Shown here piece by piece: positions 8,043 through 15,580 of a stretch of 36,038 bases of DNA. Under the pieces are notes generated by a model that ran no database searches, had not been told where the DNA came from, and saw only the letters and a program-made list of their open reading frames with translations. A program made the position numbers and the translations under genes. Positions within the stretch are counted from its first letter, which is position 1, and the number at the start of each line of letters is the position of its first letter. Source of the stretch: Gordonia desulfuricans NBRC 100010 (GTDB lineage Bacteria > Actinomycetota > Actinomycetes > Mycobacteriales > Mycobacteriaceae); NCBI RefSeq assembly GCF_001485495.1, contig NZ_BCNF01000043.1:1-36038 (forward strand), read 5' to 3'.

Positions 8043-10073
8043 ATGCGGGTTCGGGGTGCGCTGGGCGTCGTGATGGCATCGGTGACGGCCGTGATCATGA
8101 CACTGGTCGCGGGGCCGGGAGCGGCGATGGCGTCCACGCCCGACGGCGGGGCCGCTGCCCAGCGCTGGCTGGCATCCCACGACGGACCGCAGCCGAACGC
8201 CGGGGTCGCCATCACCTGGGATGTCCCGATCCGGATGAGCGACGGCACGGTCCTGCGGGCCAATGTCTACCGGCCGGCGAATGCCGCGCAGCGTCCGATA
8301 ACCGGCAAGACCCCGGTGATCGTGAACATGACCCCCTACACCAAGCTGGTCAGCGCGGTGGGCGCCGCGGCGCTGCAGCATCCGGTACTCGAACCCTTCC
8401 TGCAGCAGATCACCGGGGCGATCGATCTGCACGGCACCCCGATCGACGGCATCACCGACATCGCCCAGACCTTGCACGACGGCGGTGCCCGCACCTTCGC
8501 CGTCGACTACGACCTCGTCCGCAGCGGCTACACGATGGTGGTCGTCGACGTCCGCGGCACCGGGTTCTCGCAGGGCAGGTGGGATGTCTTCCAGCAGCGT
8601 GAGCAGCAGGACACCGTCGAGGTGATCGACTGGGCGGCACACCAGCGCTGGTCCGACGGCAACGTCGGCATGGCCGGTGTCTCCTATTCGGCGATCAACC
8701 AGATCCAGGCCGCCAACAAGCGTCCACCCGCACTCAAGGCGATCTTCCCGGTGGAGCCCGGTGGGGATCTGATCCGCGACATCGTCGCCCCCGGTGGCGC
8801 GCTCGGCGTGGGCTTCCTGCCGATGTGGCTGACCCTGATCAACACCAGCAAGATGATCCCGAACGTGGCGTCCATGCTGAACGGCACCTTCGACTGGAAG
8901 TGGCTGGCCGACCGCATCTCCGATCCGCTGACCTTCTATCCACAGCTGTTCGCGGCGCTGCTCACCCCCGACGTGCGGTCCATCCCGCCGGAGCTCGGTG
9001 ACCTGCTGGCGAACGGCACCGCTCCCCGCGAGGCGTGGCAGGCGCACGCCGAACGGATCACCACCCCCACCTTCATCTACGGCGGATGGTTCGATCTGTT
9101 CACCAACAGCGAGGTCAAGATGTACAACGGCATCCCGTTGCCGCCGGGAAAGAAGCAGCTGATCATGGGCGACGGCTACCACCTGACCATCGGCGGCGGA
9201 CAGGGTCGGCCGGGTACCCCGCCGCGCCTGGACGTGCTGCAGAAGGCGTGGTTCGATCGCTGGCTCAAGGGCGTCCACAACGGCATCGACGAGTACGGGC
9301 CGGTCAACCTGAAGCAGGTCGGTGACCCGTGGATCACCGCACAGCAGTTCCCCCGCGCCGGAATGACCCGTCAGCGCCTCTACCTGGGCGACAAGCGCAG
9401 CGGTACCGCACCGCATGCCGTCGCCGACGGCAGCCTCACCACCGCGGTGCCGTCGTCGCGGGGCCGGATGACCATCTCCCCGGGCGTGCTCACCGTGTGT
9501 TCTCGTGACTCCGCCCAGCAGACCGCCGGGGCCACGGCGGTGTTCGGGTTCTGTGCCGACGACGCGCGGATCTCCGAGCGCAACGCACTGAGCTTCACCA
9601 GTGCCCCGGTGCCGACCACACGCAGCGTGAGCGGCTATTCGTCCGTACGCGTCAACGCGGTGATGGACGCGACCGACGGCTACTGGACGGCCACCCTCAA
9701 CGACGTCGCACCCGACGGGACGTCCAAGGTGATCAGCTCCGGCCAGGTGATGGCGTCGTTGCGCGCCTACGACCGCAGCCGCTCGCAGTTCGCCCCCAAC
9801 GGTGACGTGATCGACCCGTTCTACGAGCTCACCCTCGCTTCCCGGCAGCCGGTGACACCCGGCAAGGCGGTGTCCGTCGACATCGGGCTGCTGCCCACCG
9901 AGGCGCTCATCCGTGCCGGGCACCGACTGCGTGTGGACGTGTTCGCGATGAACCTGCCGCGCGGGTTGCCGCTGCGCCCGTTGCTCAACGAGTCGCAGCT
10001 GCGTCCCGAGCACATCCAGCTCGACCCGAACCGGCCCAGCTTCGTGAACCTGCCCCTGTCCACGCCGATGTGA
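8043..10073 (+). CDS. Secreted S15/CocE-NonD family alpha/beta hydrolase
   Basis: This 676-residue protein has a Sec signal peptide (hydrophobic stretch ~8-29, likely cut after GAAMA near residue 30). The S15 catalytic domain follows: RMSDGTVLRANVYRP, then VVVDVRGTGFSQG near 167-178. The nucleophile elbow GVSYS puts the catalytic Ser at about 214. The likely Asp is in YGGWFDLF (~351) and the His in GDGYHLT (~380). The last ~200 residues form the beta-sandwich domain of X-Pro dipeptidyl-peptidases and cocaine esterases. It is expected to cleave an ester, amide or acyl-peptide outside the membrane, but the substrate is not predictable. Residues ~105-155 form an insert before the RGTG motif. It stands alone between YqgE and DedA. 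Confidence 0.9.
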   Translation: MRVRGALGVVMASVTAVIMTLVAGPGAAMASTPDGGAAAQRWLASHDGPQPNAGVAITWDVPIRMSDGTVLRANVYRPANAAQRPITGKTPVIVNMTPYTKLVSAVGAAALQHPVLEPFLQQITGAIDLHGTPIDGITDIAQTLHDGGARTFAVDYDLVRSGYTMVVVDVRGTGFSQGRWDVFQQREQQDTVEVIDWAAHQRWSDGNVGMAGVSYSAINQIQAANKRPPALKAIFPVEPGGDLIRDIVAPGGALGVGFLPMWLTLINTSKMIPNVASMLNGTFDWKWLADRISDPLTFYPQLFAALLTPDVRSIPPELGDLLANGTAPREAWQAHAERITTPTFIYGGWFDLFTNSEVKMYNGIPLPPGKKQLIMGDGYHLTIGGGQGRPGTPPRLDVLQKAWFDRWLKGVHNGIDEYGPVNLKQVGDPWITAQQFPRAGMTRQRLYLGDKRSGTAPHAVADGSLTTAVPSSRGRMTISPGVLTVCSRDSAQQTAGATAVFGFCADDARISERNALSFTSAPVPTTRSVSGYSSVRVNAVMDATDGYWTATLNDVAPDGTSKVISSGQVMASLRAYDRSRSQFAPNGDVIDPFYELTLASRQPVTPGKAVSVDIGLLPTEALIRAGHRLRVDVFAMNLPRGLPLRPLLNESQLRPEHIQLDPNRPSFVNLPLSTPM

Positions 10074-10165
10074 GTCACCGTTGCCGGTCGTCGCGTGGTG
10101 CAGTGCCGGTCAGGACCGCGGACGACGGCGATGAGACGGATTCGGGCATGTTCCTCTGATCGGTT

Positions 10166-10171
10166 TACTCT
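10166..10171 (+). promoter_or_regulatory. -10 box TACTCT of the DedA gene
   Basis: TACTCT ends 6 nt before GTG 10178, so a leaderless transcript is expected. Confidence 0.55.
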
Positions 10172-10177
10172 CGGGGT

Positions 10178-10948
10178 GTGACCGCGTTGGCTGACTGGCT
10201 CATCGAGCTCATCCGGTCGGTGCCGGTGTGGGCGGTGTACCTGATCGCTTGCGCGGTGGTGTACTCCGAGACCGCGGTGCTGATCGCCGGTTTGATCATG
10301 CCGAGTGAGGCGGTGCTGCTCGCCGCCGGTGTGGCCGCGGCGGTGGGCCCGGCCAACGTCGGATTGCTGATCGTGGCGGTGTGCGTGTGTGCGGTGGCCG
10401 GCGATATCACCGGGTACTGGTTCGGACGGGTCGGCGGGCATCGGCTCAAGGATTCTGCGCTCGGCCAGAAGTTCGGTGAGCACCGCTGGGAGCAGGTGCA
10501 GCAGCGGCTCGACTCGTCCGGGATGATCGTCGTCAGCACCGGGCGCTGGGTGGGCTACGTCCGGACGCTGGTGCCGCGGGTGGCCGGGATGTCGCGGATG
10601 CGGTTCGTCCGGTTCGGGGTGGCCGATGTGATCGGCGTGGTCAGCTGGGCCACCACGGTCCTGCTGGCCGGGTACTTCGCCGGTGCGGTGCTGGGCGCCA
10701 CCATCCTGCTGTACGCGGTGATCGGCATGGTCGCCGTGGTGCTGGCGTATTCACTGGTCAAGGCCTACCGATCACGCCATCGGGTGGTGGTGGAGACCCC
10801 GGTCGACACGTCGTCGTCAGCGCAGGGGTTCGCCGGCGGCCGCGGCGGCGTCGGCCTCGCGGCCATACCGACTCGCGAGCCACGAGCAGATGATCAGCTG
10901 GACCTGGTGGAAGATCATCAGCGGCAGAACGATCAGCCCGACCACTGA
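10178..10948 (+). CDS. DedA family membrane protein
   Basis: This 256-residue DedA (SNARE-associated/VTT) protein belongs to a family of proton-driven lipid scramblases or flippases that help recycle undecaprenyl phosphate and keep envelope homeostasis. Segments matching the family are YSETAVLIAGLIMPSEAVLLAAG, GDITGYWFGRVGG and GRWVGYVRTLVPRVAGMSRM, the conserved Arg-rich re-entrant region. A hydrophobic end precedes YSLVKAYRSRHR. Transmembrane sequence ends near residue 205. The last ~45 residues are polar and lie over the 3' end of the convergent transporter gene (132-bp overlap), an extension the family does not usually have. GTG start at a leaderless-type promoter. Confidence 0.9.
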   Translation: MTALADWLIELIRSVPVWAVYLIACAVVYSETAVLIAGLIMPSEAVLLAAGVAAAVGPANVGLLIVAVCVCAVAGDITGYWFGRVGGHRLKDSALGQKFGEHRWEQVQQRLDSSGMIVVSTGRWVGYVRTLVPRVAGMSRMRFVRFGVADVIGVVSWATTVLLAGYFAGAVLGATILLYAVIGMVAVVLAYSLVKAYRSRHRVVVETPVDTSSSAQGFAGGRGGVGLAAIPTREPRADDQLDLVEDHQRQNDQPDH

Positions 10949-11818
10949 GCCGGAGAACAGCACCGTCGCCATCGGCAGCCCCGTGGCCAGACTCTTCTTG
11001 GTCCCGCAGAACTGGATGGCGATCGCATCCTCGCGGGCGAAGCCGAGCCGCCGCGGCAACCAGCCGGTCAGCCACAGCATCACCACCACCAGCAGGGTGG
11101 CGATCACCGTCATCGCGATCACCTGCCAGGCGTCGACGATCGACCAGATGCCGTTGCGGACGCCTTCGCTGAACGCGACGTAGACGACGAGCACGATGGA
11201 GCCGCGGTCGACCAGCTTGGTGGGTTCGGCGAATCGCTGGAAGAATCCCTCGACCAGCGGCCGGCACAGCTGGCCGACGATGAACGGCACCAGGATCTCG
11301 AGCAGGATCTTCAGGATGGAACTGCCGGTGATGTGCACCCCGTTGGTGTTGCTCATCAGCAGCACCACCATCAACGGTGTCAGCACCACCCCGAGCAGGT
11401 TCGACGCGGATGCGCTGACGATGGCACCGGGCACGTTGCCGCGGGCGATCGAGGTGAACGCGATCGACGACTGCACCGTCGACGGCACCAGGCACAGGTA
11501 GAGCACACCGATCGCCAGATCGTGGCCGATCAGCGGCCGCAGGACCGGCTGCAATGCCAGCCCGACCAGCGGGAACACCACGAACGTGAACGCCAGGATC
11601 AGCAGGTGCAGACGCCAATGGGTCAGGCCCTCGAGCGCCTGACGGGGATGCAGCCGGGCGCCGTAGAGGAAGAACAGGAAGCCGATGGCCACCACGACCA
11701 CCCAGTCGAGGACGTCGGCGACGGTCCCCCGGGCGGGGAAGAACGCGGCGACGACGACCGCGGCGAGGATGGAGAGGACGAATCCGTCGACCGGGGATCG
11801 ACTCAGCAGACCACGCAC
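10817..11818 (-). CDS. Bile acid:sodium symporter-like transporter (SBF_like, YfeH/SLC10A7 type)
   Basis: This 333-residue membrane protein has about ten hydrophobic segments. It shows [18 protein letters not shown] after TM2, [17 protein letters not shown] sequence in the first half (here [17 protein letters not shown]) and [14 protein letters not shown] in the second, the crossover motifs of the SBF_like branch. Substrates of this branch are mostly unknown; human SLC10A7 affects calcium and glycosylation. GTG 11818 is preferred. The open frame continues upstream to 11980 but would overlap the SdpI-like gene, and the added residues are a Pro/Ala shadow. The start is 10 nt after the SdpI-like stop, so the two are probably cotranscribed and translationally coupled. 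Confidence 0.85.
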   Translation of the reverse strand: MRGLLSRSPVDGFVLSILAAVVVAAFFPARGTVADVLDWVVVVAIGFLFFLYGARLHPRQALEGLTHWRLHLLILAFTFVVFPLVGLALQPVLRPLIGHDLAIGVLYLCLVPSTVQSSIAFTSIARGNVPGAIVSASASNLLGVVLTPLMVVLLMSNTNGVHITGSSILKILLEILVPFIVGQLCRPLVEGFFQRFAEPTKLVDRGSIVLVVYVAFSEGVRNGIWSIVDAWQVIAMTVIATLLVVVMLWLTGWLPRRLGFAREDAIAIQFCGTKKSLATGLPMATVLFSGSVVGLIVLPLMIFHQVQLIICSWLASRYGREADAAAAAGEPLR

Positions 11819-11828
11819 GGGCCGGGGA

Positions 11829-12359
11829 TCAGGCCTGGACGGCGGTGTCGCGGCTGCAGGCGTCGCGCAGGGTGCACGCGCCACAGCTCGACTCACCGCA
11901 GGCGTCGGCGTTCGCGGCGGCCCCGGTGCTCGCGGCGGCCGGCTGTACGGCATGGCCGTCGGCGGCATGCGCGTCGCCACCGGAACAGCAGGAACAGCCC
12001 GCGGCGTCGTGCTCGGTCAGCATCCAGCGCACCGATCGCACGGCGACACCGCTGACCATGCCGACGATCACCAGTGCGGCGACCAGGGCACCGAGCCCGA
12101 ACAGGACCGACCAGCCGCTGCCGACGCCGAGGGTCAGCAGTCCCCCGCCGATCAGGATCACGGCGGCACCGAGGGTGCCGGGTGCGGCGACACGGTTGGC
12201 CGCGGCGAAGGCCTCATCGGATTGCAGGGTCTCGGTGGAGCGGACACCGAGCCACCGGTTGCGTCGCAGGGTGCCGCGCAGCCCGGCGACGCCTACCACC
12301 ACCCACACCAGGGCGAGGGCGAACACGCAGACGGCGACGACAATGGACACAACACTCAC
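11829..12359 (-). CDS. SdpI-like membrane protein with Cys-rich tail
   Basis: This 176-residue protein has three hydrophobic segments (residues ~3-26, ~60-78, ~84-105). The linker [18 protein letters not shown] near 35-52 is the hallmark of the SdpI/YhfL family, in which SdpI gives immunity to the SDP toxin in Bacillus. After the last membrane helix comes a ~60-residue tail with CSCC, several His, then [15 protein letters not shown]. That is eight Cys in a small hydrophilic region, which looks metal- or redox-active. GTG 12359 has TATGGT 6 nt upstream. It is followed by the transporter gene after 10 bp and is divergent from leuS. An immunity role is not implied by context, because no toxin gene is near. 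Confidence 0.82.
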   Translation of the reverse strand: MSVVSIVVAVCVFALALVWVVVGVAGLRGTLRRNRWLGVRSTETLQSDEAFAAANRVAAPGTLGAAVILIGGGLLTLGVGSGWSVLFGLGALVAALVIVGMVSGVAVRSVRWMLTEHDAAGCSCCSGGDAHAADGHAVQPAAASTGAAANADACGESSCGACTLRDACSRDTAVQA

Positions 12360-12365
12360 CAGACC

Positions 12366-12371
12366 ACCATA
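12366..12371 (-). promoter_or_regulatory. -10 box TATGGT of the SdpI-like gene
   Basis: TATGGT ends 6 nt before GTG 12359 on the minus strand, a leaderless-type promoter for the SdpI-like/transporter pair. Confidence 0.5.
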
Positions 12372-12389
12372 CGATCACCGCGGCGACTC

Positions 12390-12449
12390 GGGGAAACCGG
12401 CCGACGTGGGGAAACCGGATTCCCCCGAAATCGGATCCGGCGAAACCGG
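12390..12449. repeat. Repeated GGNGAAACCGG motif in the divergent leuS promoter region
   Basis: GGGGAAACCGG occurs at 12390-12400 and 12408-12418, and GGCGAAACCGG at 12439-12449, with a related CCGAAATCGG at 12425-12434. These short direct repeats lie between the two divergent -10 boxes. Confidence 0.55.
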
Positions 12450-12494
12450 GTCCCGTGGCGCCCCCACCGCGTCGGCGGCGTTCGGGTGCTCATT

Positions 12495-12500
12495 TACGCT
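12495..12500 (+). promoter_or_regulatory. -10 box TACGCT of leuS
   Basis: TACGCT ends 6 nt before GTG 12507, so a leaderless mRNA is expected. The intervening GGTGGG could alternatively act as a ribosome binding site of an upstream-initiated message. Confidence 0.5.
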
Positions 12501-12506
12501 GGTGGG

Positions 12507-15428
12507 GTGACTAGCGCCGATACCTCGAGCACCAACACCGCCGCACCCACCGCCTCCGGTGGCGACGGCGGCACGGCGAATCCGCACCGGTACACCGCGA
12601 CCCTGGCCGGTGAGATCGAAGGCCGCTGGCAGCAGCAGTGGACCGAGCGCCACGCCTACGAGGCACCCAACCCGGTCGGTCCGCTGGCCGGTGACATGTC
12701 GGCCTTCGACGGCTCGGGCCCCGAGGCCGCCGACAAGGTGTTCGTGCAGGACATGTTCCCGTACCCGTCGGGCGCCGGCCTGCACGTCGGGCATCCGCTG
12801 GGCTTCATCGCCAGCGACGTGTTCGCCCGCTACCAGCGGATGACCGGCAAGAACGTGCTGCACACGATGGGCTTCGACTCCTTCGGCCTGCCCGCCGAGC
12901 AGTACGCGGTGCAGACCGGCACCCACCCGCGCACCACCACCGAGGCCAACATCGAGCGCTACCTCGCGCAGATCCGCCGCCTGGGCCTCGGCCACGACGA
13001 GCGCCGCCGGGTGGCCACCACCGACGTCGAGTTCTACCGGTGGACGCAGTGGATCTTCCTGCAGATCTACAACGCCTTCTACGACGCCGAGCAGGGCAGG
13101 GCACGCCGCATCTCCGAGCTGGTCGCCGAGTTCGACGCCGGTACCCGCGCCCTCGACGACGGCCGCGTGTGGGCCGATCTCTCGCCCGCCGACCGGACCG
13201 CCGTCGTCGACTCGTACCGCCTTGTCTACCAGAGTGATTCGCTGGTCAACTGGTGTCCCGGTCTGGGTACCGTGCTGGCCAACGAGGAGGTCACCGCCGA
13301 CGGCCGGTCCGATCGCGGCAACTTCCCGGTCTTCCGTAAGCACCTGCGGCAGTGGATGATGCGGATCACCGCCTACTCCGATCGCCTGCTCGACGATCTC
13401 GACCTGCTGGACTGGCCGGACAAGGTCAAGACCATGCAGCGCAACTGGATCGGCCGTTCGCGGGGTGCGCAGGTGCGCTTCCCGGTGCCGGGGATCGCGG
13501 CCGCGGACGGCGCCGAGGCGGTGATCGAGGTGTTCACCACCCGCCCCGACACGCTGTTCGGTGCCACCTACATGGTGCTGTCCCCCGAGCACCCGCTGGT
13601 CGATGCGCTCACCGCGGCCGAGTGGCCCGCCGGCACCGACACCCGGTGGACCGGTGGCGGTGCCACCCCGGCCACCGCGATCGCCGACTACCGTGCGTCG
13701 ATCGCCGCCAAGTCCGATCTCGAGCGGCAGGAGAACAAGGAGAAGACCGGTGTGTTCACCGGTACCTTCGCCACCAATCCGGTTGACGGACGCCAGGTCC
13801 CGGTGTTCATCGCCGACTACGTGCTGATGGGCTACGGCACCGGCGCGATCATGGCCGTGCCCGCCCACGACGGCCGCGACCACGAGTTCGCCACCGTCTT
13901 CGGTCTGCCGATCATCGAGGTGATCGGGTCGGATCAGGGTGTCGTCGACGAGGCCTATGTGGGTGACGGACCGCTGGTCAACTCCGGTTTCCTCGACGGA
14001 CTCCGGGTCGACGAGGCCAAGGCCGCGATGATCGAGCGGCTCGAGGCCGACGGCACCGGCTCCGGCACCATCCAGTACAAGCTGCGCGACTGGCTGTTCG
14101 CCCGTCAGCGGTACTGGGGCGAGCCCTTCCCGATCGTCTACGACGCCGACGGCAATGCGCATGCGCTGCCGGAATCGATGCTGCCGGTGGAGCTCCCGGA
14201 GGTCGACGACTACGCACCGGTGTCCTTCGACCCGGACGACTCCGCCAGCGAGCCGAGCCCGCCGCTGGCCAAGGCCACCGAATGGGTCACCGTCGAGCTC
14301 GATCTGGGTGACGGCCTGCAGACCTACACCCGCGACACCAACGTGATGCCGCAGTGGGCCGGCAGCTCCTGGTATCAGCTGCGCTACATCGACCCGACCA
14401 ACTCCGAGGAGTTCTGCGCCAAGGAGAACGAGGCCTACTGGATGGGTCCGCGGCCGCAGCTGCACGGCCCGAACGATCCGGGTGGCCTGGACCTCTACAT
14501 CGGTGGTGTGGAGCATGCCGTGCTGCACCTGCTGTACTCGCGGTTCTGGCACAAGGTGCTCTTCGACCTCGGCTACGTCACCAGCAGTGAGCCGTATCGA
14601 AAGCTGTTCAACCAGGGCATGATCCAGGCGTACGCCTACACCGACGCGCGCGGCATCTACGTGCCCGCCGACGAGGTGACCGAGACCGACGGCACCTTCT
14701 TCTACGACGGTGCCGAGGTCAACCAGGAGTACGGCAAGATGGGCAAGTCGCTGAAGAACTCGGTGACCCCCGACGACATCGCCGCCGACTACGGCGCCGA
14801 CACCCTGCGCCTGTACGAGATGTACATGGGCCCGCTGGATCAGTCGCGCCCTTGGGCGACAAAGGATGTCGTGGGTCTGCAGCGGTTCCTGCAGCGGGTG
14901 TGGCGTCTGGTGGTGGACGAGGAGACCGGCGCCGTGCGGGTCGCCGACGTCGACGCCGACGACGAGACCCTGCGTCTGCTGCACAAGACCATCGCCCAGG
15001 TCCGTGAGGACTTCGCCGAGCTGCGCAACAACGTGGCCGTCGCGGCGTTGATCAAGCTGACCAACCACCTGACCAAGAACTTCGAGAAGTCCGGTGCCCC
15101 ACGCGATGTGGTGGAACAGCTGGTCACCATGCTCGCGCCGCTGGCCCCGCACATCGCCGAGGAGCTGTGGAATCGTCTGGGCCACACGGATCTGCTGGTG
15201 CACGGACCGTTCCCGGCCGCCGAGGACAAGTGGCTGGTGGAGGAGTCCATCGAGATCCCGGTGCAGGTGAAGGGTAAGGTGCGCAGCCGGATCCGGGTCT
15301 CACCCGATGCCGACGAGGCGACCCTGCGGGCCGCCGCGCTGGCCGACGAGAAGATCGTCGCGCTGCTCGACGGTGAGCCCCGCAAGGTGATCGTGGTTCC
15401 CGGCCGCATGGTCAACGTGGTCCCCTGA
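12507..15428 (+). CDS. leuS: Leucyl-tRNA synthetase
   Basis: This 973-residue class I aminoacyl-tRNA synthetase charges tRNA-Leu with leucine in the cytosol. The HIGH motif reads HVGH at ~93 ([15 protein letters not shown]). The KMSKS motif reads KMGKS at ~744 ([17 protein letters not shown]). The CP1 editing domain lies between them, with [19 protein letters not shown] and [16 protein letters not shown] carrying the editing threonines and aspartate. C-terminal anticodon-binding helices and the LeuRS-specific tail ([13 protein letters not shown]) follow. Length matches the mycobacterial enzyme. GTG 12507 is used; the open frame upstream to 11685 is antisense to other genes. A His/Gly/Thr-rich ~25-residue N-terminal tail precedes the core. 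Confidence 0.98.
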   Translation: MTSADTSSTNTAAPTASGGDGGTANPHRYTATLAGEIEGRWQQQWTERHAYEAPNPVGPLAGDMSAFDGSGPEAADKVFVQDMFPYPSGAGLHVGHPLGFIASDVFARYQRMTGKNVLHTMGFDSFGLPAEQYAVQTGTHPRTTTEANIERYLAQIRRLGLGHDERRRVATTDVEFYRWTQWIFLQIYNAFYDAEQGRARRISELVAEFDAGTRALDDGRVWADLSPADRTAVVDSYRLVYQSDSLVNWCPGLGTVLANEEVTADGRSDRGNFPVFRKHLRQWMMRITAYSDRLLDDLDLLDWPDKVKTMQRNWIGRSRGAQVRFPVPGIAAADGAEAVIEVFTTRPDTLFGATYMVLSPEHPLVDALTAAEWPAGTDTRWTGGGATPATAIADYRASIAAKSDLERQENKEKTGVFTGTFATNPVDGRQVPVFIADYVLMGYGTGAIMAVPAHDGRDHEFATVFGLPIIEVIGSDQGVVDEAYVGDGPLVNSGFLDGLRVDEAKAAMIERLEADGTGSGTIQYKLRDWLFARQRYWGEPFPIVYDADGNAHALPESMLPVELPEVDDYAPVSFDPDDSASEPSPPLAKATEWVTVELDLGDGLQTYTRDTNVMPQWAGSSWYQLRYIDPTNSEEFCAKENEAYWMGPRPQLHGPNDPGGLDLYIGGVEHAVLHLLYSRFWHKVLFDLGYVTSSEPYRKLFNQGMIQAYAYTDARGIYVPADEVTETDGTFFYDGAEVNQEYGKMGKSLKNSVTPDDIAADYGADTLRLYEMYMGPLDQSRPWATKDVVGLQRFLQRVWRLVVDEETGAVRVADVDADDETLRLLHKTIAQVREDFAELRNNVAVAALIKLTNHLTKNFEKSGAPRDVVEQLVTMLAPLAPHIAEELWNRLGHTDLLVHGPFPAAEDKWLVEESIEIPVQVKGKVRSRIRVSPDADEATLRAAALADEKIVALLDGEPRKVIVVPGRMVNVVP

Positions 15429-15444
15429 TCCACCCCTGACGTCC

Positions 15445-15479
15445 ATCGGGCGCCCGATCACACCGATCGGGCACCCGAT
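15445..15479. terminator. Palindromes after leuS, possible terminator
   Basis: ATCGGGCGCCCGAT (15445-15458) is a perfect 14-bp palindrome and ATCGGGCACCCGAT (15466-15479) nearly so. Both sit just after the leuS stop and within the 21-bp repeat array. Transcripts could fold into GC-rich hairpins here. Confidence 0.4.
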
Positions 15480-15572
15480 TGCGTTGACCGGGCCCCCGAT
15501 CTCGTTGACCGTGCGTCCGACCCCGTTCACTGGGCACCCGATTGCGTTGACCGGGAACTAGATTCCGATGAC
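15447..15572. repeat. 21-bp imperfect tandem repeat, six units
   Basis: Units start at 15447, 15468, 15489, 15510, 15531 and 15552. The commonest form is CGGGCACCCGATTGCGTTGAC. The array fills the gap between the convergent leuS and FUSC genes. As 21 is a multiple of three it is open in several frames (for example a VNAIGCP-like heptad on the minus strand), but I see no gene around it. Confidence 0.85.
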
Positions 15573-15580
15573 CGAACCGA

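Noticed and set aside
7425..10013. 862-codon minus-strand ORF
   Set aside because: It is antisense to YqgE and the secreted hydrolase, with His/Arg/Gly/Asp shadow composition.
11819..11980. N-terminal extension of the bile-acid-symporter-like protein to 387 residues
   Set aside because: The extension overlaps the SdpI-like gene in another frame and is Pro/Ala shadow sequence; GTG 11818 gives the family's normal length.
12375..15203. 942-codon minus-strand ORF
   Set aside because: It lies wholly antisense to leuS. Long open frames opposite real genes are expected at this G+C content.
15300..15572. Heptapeptide-repeat reading frame over the 21-bp array
   Set aside because: The frame overlaps leuS in antisense, has no ribosome binding site, and the units diverge without regard to codon position.
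15447..15572. CRISPR array
   Set aside because: The repeats are only 21 bp, directly abutting and imperfect, with no spacers and no cas genes nearby. The same reasoning applies to the 16-bp and 88-bp repeats.
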